This document shows, piece by piece, positions 49,623 through 57,186 of a stretch of DNA of 64,000 nucleotides. Source of the DNA: Subtercola boreus. Lineage in GTDB: Bacteria > Actinomycetota > Actinomycetes > Actinomycetales > Microbacteriaceae. The DNA lies in contig NZ_VFOO01000001.1 in NCBI RefSeq assembly GCF_006716115.1, positions 1,364,001-1,428,000 of the forward strand. Reading direction: 5' to 3'. Position 1 is the stretch's first letter. Each line of letters starts with the position of its first letter. The position numbers and the translations under genes are program-made. The notes beneath the pieces were generated by a model, which was given only the letters and a program-made list of their open reading frames with translations, was not told where the DNA came from and did not search any database.

Positions 49623-51280
49623 CAATCGAAAAAACCAAGGCCGACGGCCTCGTGGACGGAACCACCGACCACGCGGTCGGCGCCCCGCCCAAGATCTCCA
49701 ACGCCCCCTCGGCCCGCTTCACGTCGGCGGCCGCGAACTACATCGACGAGCGTACGAGCATCTCGGCTGTCGTCAAGGAGTTCGGGCGCAAGATCTTCCC
49801 CGACCACTGGTCGTTCATGCTCGGTGAGGTCGCGCTCTACAGCTTCGTCGTCATCATCATCACGGGAACGTTCCTGACGTTCTTCTTCCAGGCTTCGATG
49901 GCCCCGGTCGTCTACGACGGCAGCTTCGTCCCCCTCAAGGGCGTCGAGATGTCGTCGGCGATGTCGTCGACGCTGAACATCTCGTTCGAGATCCGCGGTG
50001 GCCTCCTGGTACGCCAGATCCACCACTGGGCCGCGCTGCTCTTCATTGCGTCCATCGGTCTGCACATGCTGCGCATCTACTTCACCGGTGCTTTCCGGAA
50101 GCCCCGTGAACTGAACTGGGTGATCGGCTTCGTGCTGTTCATCCTCGCGCTGGCTGAAGGCTTCACCGGCTACTCGCTCCCCGACGACCTGCTCTCCGGC
50201 AACGGCCTCCGCATCATCGACGGAATGGTGAAGGGTGTGCCCTTCGCGGGCTCCTGGCTCTCGTTCCTGATCTTCGGCGGCGAGTTCCCGGGCGAGGAGA
50301 TCGTGGGCAGGCTCTACACGCTGCACATCCTGCTCCTGCCGGCCATCATCGTGGCGCTGATCGCGCTGCACCTGGTGTTCGTCGTGGTGCACAAGCACAC
50401 GCAGTACGCGGGCCCCGGCAAGACCAACGACAACGTCATCGGCTACCCGGTGCTCCCGGTCTACGCGGCCAAGGCCGGTGGATTCTTCTTCATCGTCTTC
50501 GGCATCATCGCCCTGATCGCCTCGTTCTTCACGATCAACCCGATCTGGAACTACGGGCCCTACGACCCCTCCCCTGTCTCGGCGGGAACGCAGCCCGACT
50601 GGTACATCGGCTTCGCCGACGGTGCCCTGCGGTTGATCCCCCCGCACCTGGAGTCGGTGATCTGGGGCCACACCTACTCGTGGAACATCCTCATCCCGAT
50701 CGCCGTGCTCGGGTTGTTCATCCTGACCGTGCTGATCTACCCGTTCATCGAGGGCTGGGTGACGGGCGACAAGCGCGAGCACCACATCCTCGACCGCCCG
50801 CGGAACGCTCCCACCCGTACCGCGATCGGTGCTGCCGGTGTGACGTTCTACGCGGCACTCTGGTCGGCGGCGAGCTCGGACATCCTCGCAACCCACTTCC
50901 AGCTGTCGATCGAATCGGTGATCCACGCCATCCAGGCCGCCGTCATCATCGGCCCGGTCATCGCCTACTTCGTCGCCAAGCGCGTCTGTCTCGCACTGCA
51001 GAAGAAGGACCGCGAAATGGCCCTGCACGGTTTCGAGTCCGGCCGCATCGTGCGCCTGCCGGGTGGCGAGTACATCGAGGTCCACCAGGACGTCGACGAG
51101 TACGAGCGCTGGAAGCTGGTCTCGTTCCACGAGTACAAGCCGCTGATGATCCGTCCGAACGCCAAGGGCAAGATCACCGCCCCGCAGCGTCTCCGCGCCG
51201 GCATGTCCAAGTGGTTCTTCGAGGACCGGATCGCGCCCGTCACGCGCACCGACCTCGAGCACCAGAAGTCGCTCCACTAG
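49619..51280 (+). CDS. qcrB: Cytochrome bc1 complex cytochrome b subunit
   Basis: 553 residues, extended C-terminus as in Actinobacteria. Heme-ligand histidines lie in VRQIHHWAALLFIASIGLHMLRIYF (by its ends VRQIHHW and GLHMLRI) and ALHLVFVVVHKHTQ; the quinol site has the PEWY-like PDWYIGFADG. The first about 40 residues and last about 130 are cytoplasmic. It oxidises menaquinol and is the target site of Q203-type inhibitors in mycobacteria. A 19-bp terminator follows. Confidence 0.96.
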   Translation: MTIEKTKADGLVDGTTDHAVGAPPKISNAPSARFTSAAANYIDERTSISAVVKEFGRKIFPDHWSFMLGEVALYSFVVIIITGTFLTFFFQASMAPVVYDGSFVPLKGVEMSSAMSSTLNISFEIRGGLLVRQIHHWAALLFIASIGLHMLRIYFTGAFRKPRELNWVIGFVLFILALAEGFTGYSLPDDLLSGNGLRIIDGMVKGVPFAGSWLSFLIFGGEFPGEEIVGRLYTLHILLLPAIIVALIALHLVFVVVHKHTQYAGPGKTNDNVIGYPVLPVYAAKAGGFFFIVFGIIALIASFFTINPIWNYGPYDPSPVSAGTQPDWYIGFADGALRLIPPHLESVIWGHTYSWNILIPIAVLGLFILTVLIYPFIEGWVTGDKREHHILDRPRNAPTRTAIGAAGVTFYAALWSAASSDILATHFQLSIESVIHAIQAAVIIGPVIAYFVAKRVCLALQKKDREMALHGFESGRIVRLPGGEYIEVHQDVDEYERWKLVSFHEYKPLMIRPNAKGKITAPQRLRAGMSKWFFEDRIAPVTRTDLEHQKSLH

Positions 51281-51297
51281 GCACAGCACCTGCTCGA

Positions 51298-51340
51298 CAG
51301 GAAGGCCCCCGTCCGATTCCCTCGGACGGGGGCCTTCCTG
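51298..51340. terminator. Terminator after qcrB
   Basis: 19-bp perfect stem (51298-51316 with 51322-51340) and 5-base loop. Its core GGCCCCCGTCC/CTCGGACGGGGG closely matches the terminator after the first Ig-like paralogue (52975-53001). Confidence 0.9.
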
Positions 51341-51355
51341 CAGTCCCGGCTCCCC

Positions 51356-51375
51356 TTCTGCCGAACCCGCGTAAT
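51356..51375 (+). promoter_or_regulatory. 20-nt shared upstream motif, copy 1
   Basis: TTCTGCCGAACCCGCGTAAT lies 29 nt before ATG 51405 and is identical to the sequence at 53026-53045 before the next paralogue. A shorter version (GAACTGGCGTAATGG) precedes the third. Probably promoter or activator DNA, or a boundary of the duplicated unit. Confidence 0.65.
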
Positions 51376-51404
51376 GGATGGGCCGTGCCTGCGTCTTGGT
51401 GAGT

Positions 51405-52958
51405 ATGAAACTCAGATACTGTGCCCTGGCCGTCGTCGCGCTGCTCGCCGGCGTCACGCTACAGGCCACACCTGCCTCCGCAGACATCAATCTGCCCCCG
51501 GAAAAATCGAAGATCTACGAGACGCAGTTCGACAAGCTCTCCTTTCCCGGGTGGGTGACACTTCCCACAGGGGGAATGAGTCCGCACGAAGCTGCGGGGG
51601 TCGGCAGGGCCTCCACGAAGGGCGGCGACGGATCGACAGGTGCCGACAAGACGGACACTCACACGTTCAGCAATCCGCACGCGGGCATGTATCCCGCCCT
51701 CGTTCCGATGGAGCTGACCGTTCTCAACCCCGGCAGTCTCGACACGATGTCCACGAAGACGATCAACACCATCAAGGAGCTCGCCGCCGTCGCACAGATC
51801 ATTCCCCAGGTGAAGGAGTCGGCGGACGGCTCCCGGGTCCAGCTCGGTACCACCATCATCTTCGATGCCAACGTCGTCACACCGCAGGCGGATCTCGGAG
51901 AGCGACTTCTCAAACTGACCGGCGGCGAATTCTTCAGCTGTGACGCGGTCGGCAACACGTTCAACTGCAAGAGCACCCTGTGGCGGACGCTCCCCTCCCG
52001 GCCCAGTGCACCACGACCCACGGGCGGCACCGTGTATTCGCCACCCTTCGCTGCGCGGCGGGCTCCCTCGTGCTCCGGCGCACTCGCGGATGGCGGGGTC
52101 GGCGTGCAGACGGTCGTGACGATCGCCGATGTCATCTGCGACGAACGCCCGACCGATCCCGTTGTGCGTCTGGAGGTCGACACGGTCTACGCCGACACGG
52201 CTTCGGGCATCCCGACGTCGCGGGGTGGAGACGGGAGCATCGTCTACAGCGGCACCGGTGCGGCCGAAGGCACCTACCTCTGGATGAAGGTCTATGCCGT
52301 GACGGCCGGAGGCCTGTACTCCTGGCCTTTCACTGTCGGCGTCAGAAACCATTACGCGCCGACCACCGTCGACGCCCCTGCTCTGGGTGTTCTGAGAGGC
52401 GTGGACACCGTGCTGAGTGGTGCATCCCTCTTCCATGACGTCGACGTCGACTCCTACGGCACGGAGAGCCACGATTTCCTGACAATGGAGGTGGTGAACC
52501 AGGGAGACAGGGGCAGCGCACGTTTTGATGCCGACGGCACGCTGCACTACCAGTCCATCGAGGTGATTCACGGCGAGGCCGTCGACCACATCACCGTCAG
52601 GGCGACCGACAGCTACGGGATCACGTCCCCCGATCTGACAGTGGCCGTCCACATCGGCGACATCCGGCCCGGCTGCGCGAACGGTGCCGCCAGAACCGAC
52701 GCGCACACTCCCGTTCGAATCCAGCTTTCCTGCTGGATCACACCCACGGCCGGCTGGCGCCAGCTTGAGGGAATGCAGTATGCGATCGTCTCCGGGCCTG
52801 CCTACGGCGCGCTCAGTGACTTCGATCCCGTTTCAGGCACCGCAACGTACACGCCCGACCCGACTCACCCGGGCGCGGACCATTTCGAATTCTCTGCGTC
52901 AGACAATGGAACCTCGCGGACGACGACCTTCGGTCTCGAGGTGATGCCCGCACCCTGA
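51405..52958 (+). CDS. Secreted Ig-like domain protein, paralogue 1 of 3
   Basis: 517 residues from ATG 51405 (GTG 51399 also possible). A Sec signal peptide ends ATPASA; the mature protein starts DINLPPEKSKIYETQ, shared with paralogue 2. A short Gly/Asp/Lys segment (about 65-85) follows, then a family-specific core and two C-terminal beta domains that resemble bacterial Ig-like folds (GVRNHYAP to VAVHIGD; TYTPDPTHPGADHFEFSASDNG by its ends TYTPDPTH and FSASDNG). Six cysteines align with the other two paralogues (contexts FFSC, FNC, APSC, DVIC, RPGC, LSCWITP) and could form three disulfides. No wall-sorting or membrane anchor, so it is released. I do not recognise the core; function unknown. 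Confidence 0.88.
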   Translation: MKLRYCALAVVALLAGVTLQATPASADINLPPEKSKIYETQFDKLSFPGWVTLPTGGMSPHEAAGVGRASTKGGDGSTGADKTDTHTFSNPHAGMYPALVPMELTVLNPGSLDTMSTKTINTIKELAAVAQIIPQVKESADGSRVQLGTTIIFDANVVTPQADLGERLLKLTGGEFFSCDAVGNTFNCKSTLWRTLPSRPSAPRPTGGTVYSPPFAARRAPSCSGALADGGVGVQTVVTIADVICDERPTDPVVRLEVDTVYADTASGIPTSRGGDGSIVYSGTGAAEGTYLWMKVYAVTAGGLYSWPFTVGVRNHYAPTTVDAPALGVLRGVDTVLSGASLFHDVDVDSYGTESHDFLTMEVVNQGDRGSARFDADGTLHYQSIEVIHGEAVDHITVRATDSYGITSPDLTVAVHIGDIRPGCANGAARTDAHTPVRIQLSCWITPTAGWRQLEGMQYAIVSGPAYGALSDFDPVSGTATYTPDPTHPGADHFEFSASDNGTSRTTTFGLEVMPAP

Positions 52959-52974
52959 CCACGGAATCCAGAGG

Positions 52975-53010
52975 CCCCCGTCCAATCGACTCGGACGGGG
53001 GGTTTTCCTT
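52975..53010 (+). terminator. Terminator after paralogue 1
   Basis: 9-bp GC stem (CCCCCGTCC with GGACGGGGG), 9-base loop, followed by GTTTTCCTTT. A rho-independent terminator, homologous to the one after qcrB. Confidence 0.85.
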
Positions 53011-53025
53011 TGTGCGAACCTTGTG

Positions 53026-53045
53026 TTCTGCCGAACCCGCGTAAT
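53026..53045 (+). promoter_or_regulatory. 20-nt shared upstream motif, copy 2
   Basis: TTCTGCCGAACCCGCGTAAT, identical to 51356-51375. The stretch after it ends in CTGTCTTGATGAGTATG, matching GCGTCTTGGTGAGTATG in copy 1, so the whole upstream region is duplicated. Confidence 0.65.
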
Positions 53046-53065
53046 AGACAACGGCAGACGCTGTC

Positions 53066-54637
53066 TTGATGAGTATGAAGCTCAGAATCGCCGTAGTTCC
53101 CGTCACACTGCTCCTGGCAGCGCTGCTCCTCCCCGCCACTCCTGCCGCAGCGGAGATCAATCTGCCTCCCGAGCGAACGCGCCTCTACGAAACACAAGGG
53201 AGTGGTCTCGACTTTCCGGGTTGGGCCAGCATCCCTTCCCTCCCCGGCCACACCGTCGGCGAAAGTCGGAACATGGACGGCGGCGGAGACGGAGGCGACA
53301 AGGGCGGCGACTCGTCAGCGGGCGGAGACAAGAAGGTTCTGCCGCACGATGAGTCCTACATGAACCCTCACTCATCACCCCGGACCCAGCCGAAAGACGC
53401 GACGCTGCAAGTCCTCCACCGGGGCAAGGACGGCGACTCGTACGACACCATCACCCTCACCACCACCAAGGACTTCTCGCTCATCGCGAGGGTGGAGCCG
53501 CTGATAGATACGACGGGCACTCAGAAAACGCAGACGGGCGTAGTTCTGACATTCGATCCGCGTGTGATCAGCAGTGCGGCAGACATGGCCAAGGCGATCT
53601 TCGACAGAAGCGGTTCAACGTTCGTCGGTTGCATCGCCACAGACAGAGTGTTCGTCTGTGCGCTGAGAACTCCCCGGCCGATCGCCAGCGTGCCCAAGCC
53701 ATTCGTCGCTGACCTTCTCGCTGACACATCCACAGCACAGATCCCCCTGTGTTCGGGAGTCGTCGTCGACGGCGGCTACGGACGGACGACCGTGATCACG
53801 CCAGCCGATGTGAGCTGCGAAGCGGCGCCCGATAAGGAACCGGTCCGGCTTGAGATCGAGACCATTCTGAGCGAGACGGATGGAGCCTTCCCGGTGGTGC
53901 GAGGCGGCGATGGGAGCATCGTGTTCGATGCCCCTGCGACCGTAGAGGGTACGTACACCATCATGCGCGTCTGGGCGATCGCGGCAGACGGCACCACCTC
54001 GTGGCCGTTCTACGTCGCCATCCGCAACCGCTTTGCTCCCACCGCGGATGTGGGAGCGAGCGCAGACGCCATTCGCGGCGTCGACACGGTCATCCCCCGA
54101 GCATCCCTCTTCGCTGACACAGACGTCGACACGTACGCCGCCGAGAGTGGTGACCATCTGTCGTCCAGCGTCGTCAGCCAGGGCTCGATGGGCGGGGCAT
54201 GGTTCGACAGTGCGGGCGACCTTCACTACCGATCGATCGACGTGATCCGCGGGAGTTTCACCGATCACATCTCCGTGCAGACCACGGACAGCTTCGGCCT
54301 GCCCTCCGCGGTTCTCGACGTTCCCGTGCACATCTCAGACATCACACCGGGCTGTTCCACCGGAGGCGTGACCACGGACGCAGCCACTCCGGTACGTGTT
54401 CAGCTCTCGTGCTGGATCACCCCCAAGTCGGACTGGCGCCAGATCGATGGGCTCAACTATGCAGTCGTCGAAGGCCCGTCCTTCGGCTCGCTCAGCGCCG
54501 TGGATCCCGTTTCGGGCACGGCGACCTACACGCCCGACCCTGCACACACCGGCCCTGTCCAGTTCACCTTCAGCGCGGAGAACAACGGGGCGGTGCGCAC
54601 CTCGACTTTCACCGTCAACGTCCTTGCGGCGCCGTGA
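53066..54637 (+). CDS. Secreted Ig-like domain protein, paralogue 2 of 3
   Basis: 523 residues (521 if ATG 53072 is used; that one aligns with paralogue 1). Signal peptide to PATPAAA, then EINLPPERTRLYETQ. A longer Gly/Asp/Ser/Lys-rich segment (about 70-95, GGGDGGDKGGDSSAGGDKK) sits near the N-terminus. The core and two C-terminal Ig-like domains match paralogues 1 and 3 (IRGVDTVIPRASLFADTDVD; DSFGLPSAVLDVPVHISD; TYTPDPAHTGPVQFTFSAEN), and the six cysteines are kept. Secreted and probably extracellular. Next to it no enzyme, sortase or secretion gene is visible. Role unknown; a structural or adhesive surface function is a guess. Confidence 0.88.
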   Translation: MMSMKLRIAVVPVTLLLAALLLPATPAAAEINLPPERTRLYETQGSGLDFPGWASIPSLPGHTVGESRNMDGGGDGGDKGGDSSAGGDKKVLPHDESYMNPHSSPRTQPKDATLQVLHRGKDGDSYDTITLTTTKDFSLIARVEPLIDTTGTQKTQTGVVLTFDPRVISSAADMAKAIFDRSGSTFVGCIATDRVFVCALRTPRPIASVPKPFVADLLADTSTAQIPLCSGVVVDGGYGRTTVITPADVSCEAAPDKEPVRLEIETILSETDGAFPVVRGGDGSIVFDAPATVEGTYTIMRVWAIAADGTTSWPFYVAIRNRFAPTADVGASADAIRGVDTVIPRASLFADTDVDTYAAESGDHLSSSVVSQGSMGGAWFDSAGDLHYRSIDVIRGSFTDHISVQTTDSFGLPSAVLDVPVHISDITPGCSTGGVTTDAATPVRVQLSCWITPKSDWRQIDGLNYAVVEGPSFGSLSAVDPVSGTATYTPDPAHTGPVQFTFSAENNGAVRTSTFTVNVLAAP

Positions 54638-54642
54638 TTCGA

Positions 54643-54657
54643 GAACTGGCGTAATGG
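54643..54657 (+). promoter_or_regulatory. Diverged copy of shared upstream motif, copy 3
   Basis: GAACTGGCGTAATGG, starting 6 nt after the paralogue 2 stop, keeps the GAAC and GCGTAAT blocks of copies 1 and 2. It lies 72 nt before the paralogue 3 start, with a hairpin in between. Confidence 0.5.
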
Positions 54658-54672
54658 TGTGCCCTCTTCTGT

Positions 54673-54714
54673 ATCCAGTGAAGTGAGACGCAGGTTTGTC
54701 TCACTCCACTGGAT
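54673..54714 (+). terminator. Hairpin between paralogues 2 and 3
   Basis: 17-bp stem with one mismatch (54673-54689 with 54698-54714; ATCCAGTG core) and 8-base loop. There is no T tract, and it ends 1-2 nt before the GGAAGAGG ribosome site of paralogue 3. It could terminate paralogue 2 or act as a leader hairpin of paralogue 3. Confidence 0.6.
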
Positions 54715-54729
54715 GGAAGAGGTCACCGA

Positions 54730-56412
54730 ATGAATTCCCGGAACACTCTCGTGATATTTGCATCTTGCCTCGTGCTTGTATCTTTGGGCTTCACCCAACC
54801 GGCATACGCGGCCGACGACGACCCGCACGGCGGTGTCGAACCAGGCACACATCCCGGAGTCGAGCTGCCCGAGCCGGCCGGGGGAACAGGGGCGGGGTCA
54901 ACCCCGCGCGACCCCGGAACTCTGGTCATCATCGAGCCAGCGCCCCCGATCGACTCAGGAAGCATCTATCCCGACACCGAAGACAAGACGCCCGCCAAGA
55001 TCCGAACACAGTTCGGCGGCATGACCGATGGCGAACGAAGCTCCTCCGGCGGCGGCTCCGACAAAGGCGGCGACAGCTCGGGCGGCGGAGACAAGGTGAC
55101 TACGACCGAGACGGTCACGACCCGCAACCTGCGGGCGGGGAAACCCGACCCGGTCAAGCCCATCGCCTTCCAGGTGGTGCAGCACGGCAGCGACGGCGAC
55201 AGCTTCGTGACGGTGAAGATCGAGAATGCCCACGACCTCAAGAAGATCGCCGTCGTCACTCCCGTCACCTCCGTCGACACCGCCGGCCAGGCCAGCACCT
55301 TCGCCTACACGATCGTGTTCAGCCAGACACCGACCTCCTCACCCGGCGATATAGCGCGCGGCCTCTTCGGCCTCACCAGCGGTGCCTTCTCGGCGTGTGT
55401 CTCGCACGAGAACTACTTCTTCTGCACCTTTGCCACCCCCAAACCCGTCAAGAGTGCTTCGGCGCCGCTCTCGACAGCTCCCCCGGTTCGTCCCGACGAA
55501 CGGCAGGTGCCTGTCTGCTCGAACACGATGAAAGACGGCGGATACGGTTCGACGACCATCATCAGCGTGGACGATGTGGACTGCGAGGCGGCACCCGGGA
55601 AGGAGCCGGTGCGGCTCGAGGTGAGCACGATCTACTCCGACCTGTCGCTGGGCATCCCGACTGCCCGGATGGGCGACGGTGCGGTGGTCTACAGCGCTAC
55701 AGCGGAGGCGCAGGGCACCTATGTGTCGGCAGAGGTGTGGGCCGTCGCCGCGAACGGTACGTACTCGCTGCCGTTCTCCCTCGCCATCCGCAACCGGTAC
55801 GCGCCCGCACCGCAGCCGAGCACCGCGGCAACTCCCGTCCAGGCGGTCCGTGGGGTCGACACGGTCGTTCCGGCGAGCAGGCTGTTCAGCGACGTCGACG
55901 TCGACCAGCACGCGATGGAGAGTGGTGACCACCTCACGTCCGTCGTGACCGACCAGGGCGCCATGGGCGGCGCGTGGTTCGACGCAGCGGGAAACCTTCA
56001 CTACCAGTCGATCGACGTGATCCACGGCGACTACACCGACCACGTGACCGTGCAGACCACGGACTCGTTCGGACTGCCCTCCCCCGAACTGCGGCTGAGC
56101 ATCCACATCACCGACATCGTGCCTGGCTGCGCAAACGGCGGTACAACGACAGACGCGCTCACGCCGGTGCGCCTCCAGCTCACCTGCTGGATCACCCCGG
56201 CCGACGGCTGGCGCCAGATCGACGGACTCCACTACCGCATTACCGACCAACCGGAGTACGGCACCGTGAGCGACCTCGACCCCGACTCAGGAATCGCGAC
56301 TTATACACCCGACCCCGCGCATCCGGGACCCGTGACGATCGGGTTCACCGCCACGAACAACGGCGCCATCCGCGATGCGGCATACGCCGTCGACGTGCTG
56401 CCGGTTCCCTAG
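54730..56412 (+). CDS. Secreted Ig-like domain protein, paralogue 3 of 3
   Basis: 560 residues. The signal peptide ends QPAYA; unlike its sisters the mature N-terminus is a Pro/Gly/Asp-rich stretch (ADDDPHGGVEPGTHPG). The Gly/Asp/Ser/Lys segment is present (SSGGGSDKGGDSSGGGDK, about 101-118), followed by the same core (IENAHDLKKIAVVTPV aligned with TTKDFSLIARVEPL) and the two Ig-like domains (AVRGVDTVVPASRLFSDVDVD; TYTPDPAHPGPVTIGFTATN by ends). All six cysteines are kept (FSAC, FFC, VPVC, DVDC, VPGC, LTCWITP). ATG with GGAAGAGG 7 nt upstream, so it has a normal ribosome site. Its stop shares CTAG with the convergent small gene. Function unknown. Confidence 0.88.
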   Translation: MNSRNTLVIFASCLVLVSLGFTQPAYAADDDPHGGVEPGTHPGVELPEPAGGTGAGSTPRDPGTLVIIEPAPPIDSGSIYPDTEDKTPAKIRTQFGGMTDGERSSSGGGSDKGGDSSGGGDKVTTTETVTTRNLRAGKPDPVKPIAFQVVQHGSDGDSFVTVKIENAHDLKKIAVVTPVTSVDTAGQASTFAYTIVFSQTPTSSPGDIARGLFGLTSGAFSACVSHENYFFCTFATPKPVKSASAPLSTAPPVRPDERQVPVCSNTMKDGGYGSTTIISVDDVDCEAAPGKEPVRLEVSTIYSDLSLGIPTARMGDGAVVYSATAEAQGTYVSAEVWAVAANGTYSLPFSLAIRNRYAPAPQPSTAATPVQAVRGVDTVVPASRLFSDVDVDQHAMESGDHLTSVVTDQGAMGGAWFDAAGNLHYQSIDVIHGDYTDHVTVQTTDSFGLPSPELRLSIHITDIVPGCANGGTTTDALTPVRLQLTCWITPADGWRQIDGLHYRITDQPEYGTVSDLDPDSGIATYTPDPAHPGPVTIGFTATNNGAIRDAAYAVDVLPVP

Positions 56413-56669
56413 CGCTGCCGACCGGGGCGACGGAACATCCGACGGAGCCCCGCGCGAAGACGGCCGGTGTACTCGTCGGTGAAGTCGTTCGACAGGGCGG
56501 TTGCCTCGGCACCGAGATCCCCGCCGGCGAAGATGCGACGGAGCGTCTCCTCAGCGCGGGCCTCACGTTGCTCAGCCGTCGTCTTCGGGGCAGTCACCTC
56601 CGGGGCAGTCACCCCCGGGTCGACTGCCGGCGAAGAAACTTCCGCGACAGGATGCTCGTCATCACTCAC
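56409..56669 (-). CDS. Small hypothetical protein convergent with paralogue 3
   Basis: 86 residues, cytoplasmic, no recognised family. An acidic Pro/Thr/Val-rich first third is followed by a charged helical part (EQREARAEETLRRIFAGGDL) and a very basic end (RLRAGLRRMFRRPGRQR) that could bind nucleic acid or membrane. GTG 56669 chosen because CAGGAT lies 6 nt upstream, as at other leaderless starts here; GTG 56687 is possible. The four bases CTAG (56409-56412) hold the stop codons of this gene and of paralogue 3. Confidence 0.65.
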   Translation of the reverse strand: MSDDEHPVAEVSSPAVDPGVTAPEVTAPKTTAEQREARAEETLRRIFAGGDLGAEATALSNDFTDEYTGRLRAGLRRMFRRPGRQR

Positions 56670-56713
56670 CGTTCGATCCTGCCACACCCACCACCGTCAG
56701 CCACGCCCAACGA

Positions 56714-56750
56714 AGAAGGACCCTCACCGCGGATGCGGGAGGGTCCTTCT
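56714..56750 (-). terminator. Terminator after ctaCDF operon
   Basis: 12-bp perfect stem (56714-56725 with 56739-56750; AGAAGGACCCTC) with a further CCGC/GCGG pair in the loop, 19 nt past the ctaF stop. Confidence 0.82.
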
Positions 56751-56768
56751 CACGTGCTGTGCGAGTGT

Positions 56769-57185
56769 CTAGCGGGCGAAGAAGCCCCGGTAGTACTCGT
56801 AGGTCCAGCCGACGATCGCAATCAGGATCATCGCCACACCGATGAAACAGATCCATGTTCCGACGGCCAGACCGAGGAAGAAGACCGCCGCGGAACCGGC
56901 GAGGATGACCGGCCACCAGCTCCAGGGGCTGTAGAAACCCATCTCGGGGTCGCCGTCGTCGATGTTCGAGTTCGTGAGGTCCTCGGGCAGCTCGCCGCCC
57001 TGGGCACTGTGAACGCGACCGAGGTAGAACGCGATGAAGGCGGCGAGCACGGCTCCGAGGGCGATGCCGAGTGTGCCGACCCATTCCACTTCACCGTACG
57101 AGACCAGCGACCAGAGCACATAGATCGCGTCGGCCAGGAGGAAGAAGCCCGACAGGATCCAGAAGACGTTGATATTGGCGCGCAT
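56769..57185 (-). CDS. ctaF: Cytochrome c oxidase subunit IV
   Basis: 138 residues, four membrane segments, the actinobacterial CtaF subunit of the aa3 oxidase (NINVFWILSGFFLLADAIYV by ends; EMGFYSPWSWWPVILAGS; WTYEYYRGFFAR). ATG lies 1 nt after the ctaD stop with GAGAAGG upstream. Last gene of ctaC-ctaD-ctaF. Confidence 0.94.
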   Translation of the reverse strand: MRANINVFWILSGFFLLADAIYVLWSLVSYGEVEWVGTLGIALGAVLAAFIAFYLGRVHSAQGGELPEDLTNSNIDDGDPEMGFYSPWSWWPVILAGSAAVFFLGLAVGTWICFIGVAMILIAIVGWTYEYYRGFFAR

Positions 57186-57186
57186 G

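Noticed and set aside
49559-51490. Minus-strand open frame of 643 codons opposite qcrB
   Set aside because: Antisense of a conserved cytochrome b gene; no recognisable domain.
54696-55928. Alternative frame over paralogue 3
   Set aside because: Arg-rich out-of-frame translation; the +1 frame with signal peptide and six conserved cysteines is the real gene.
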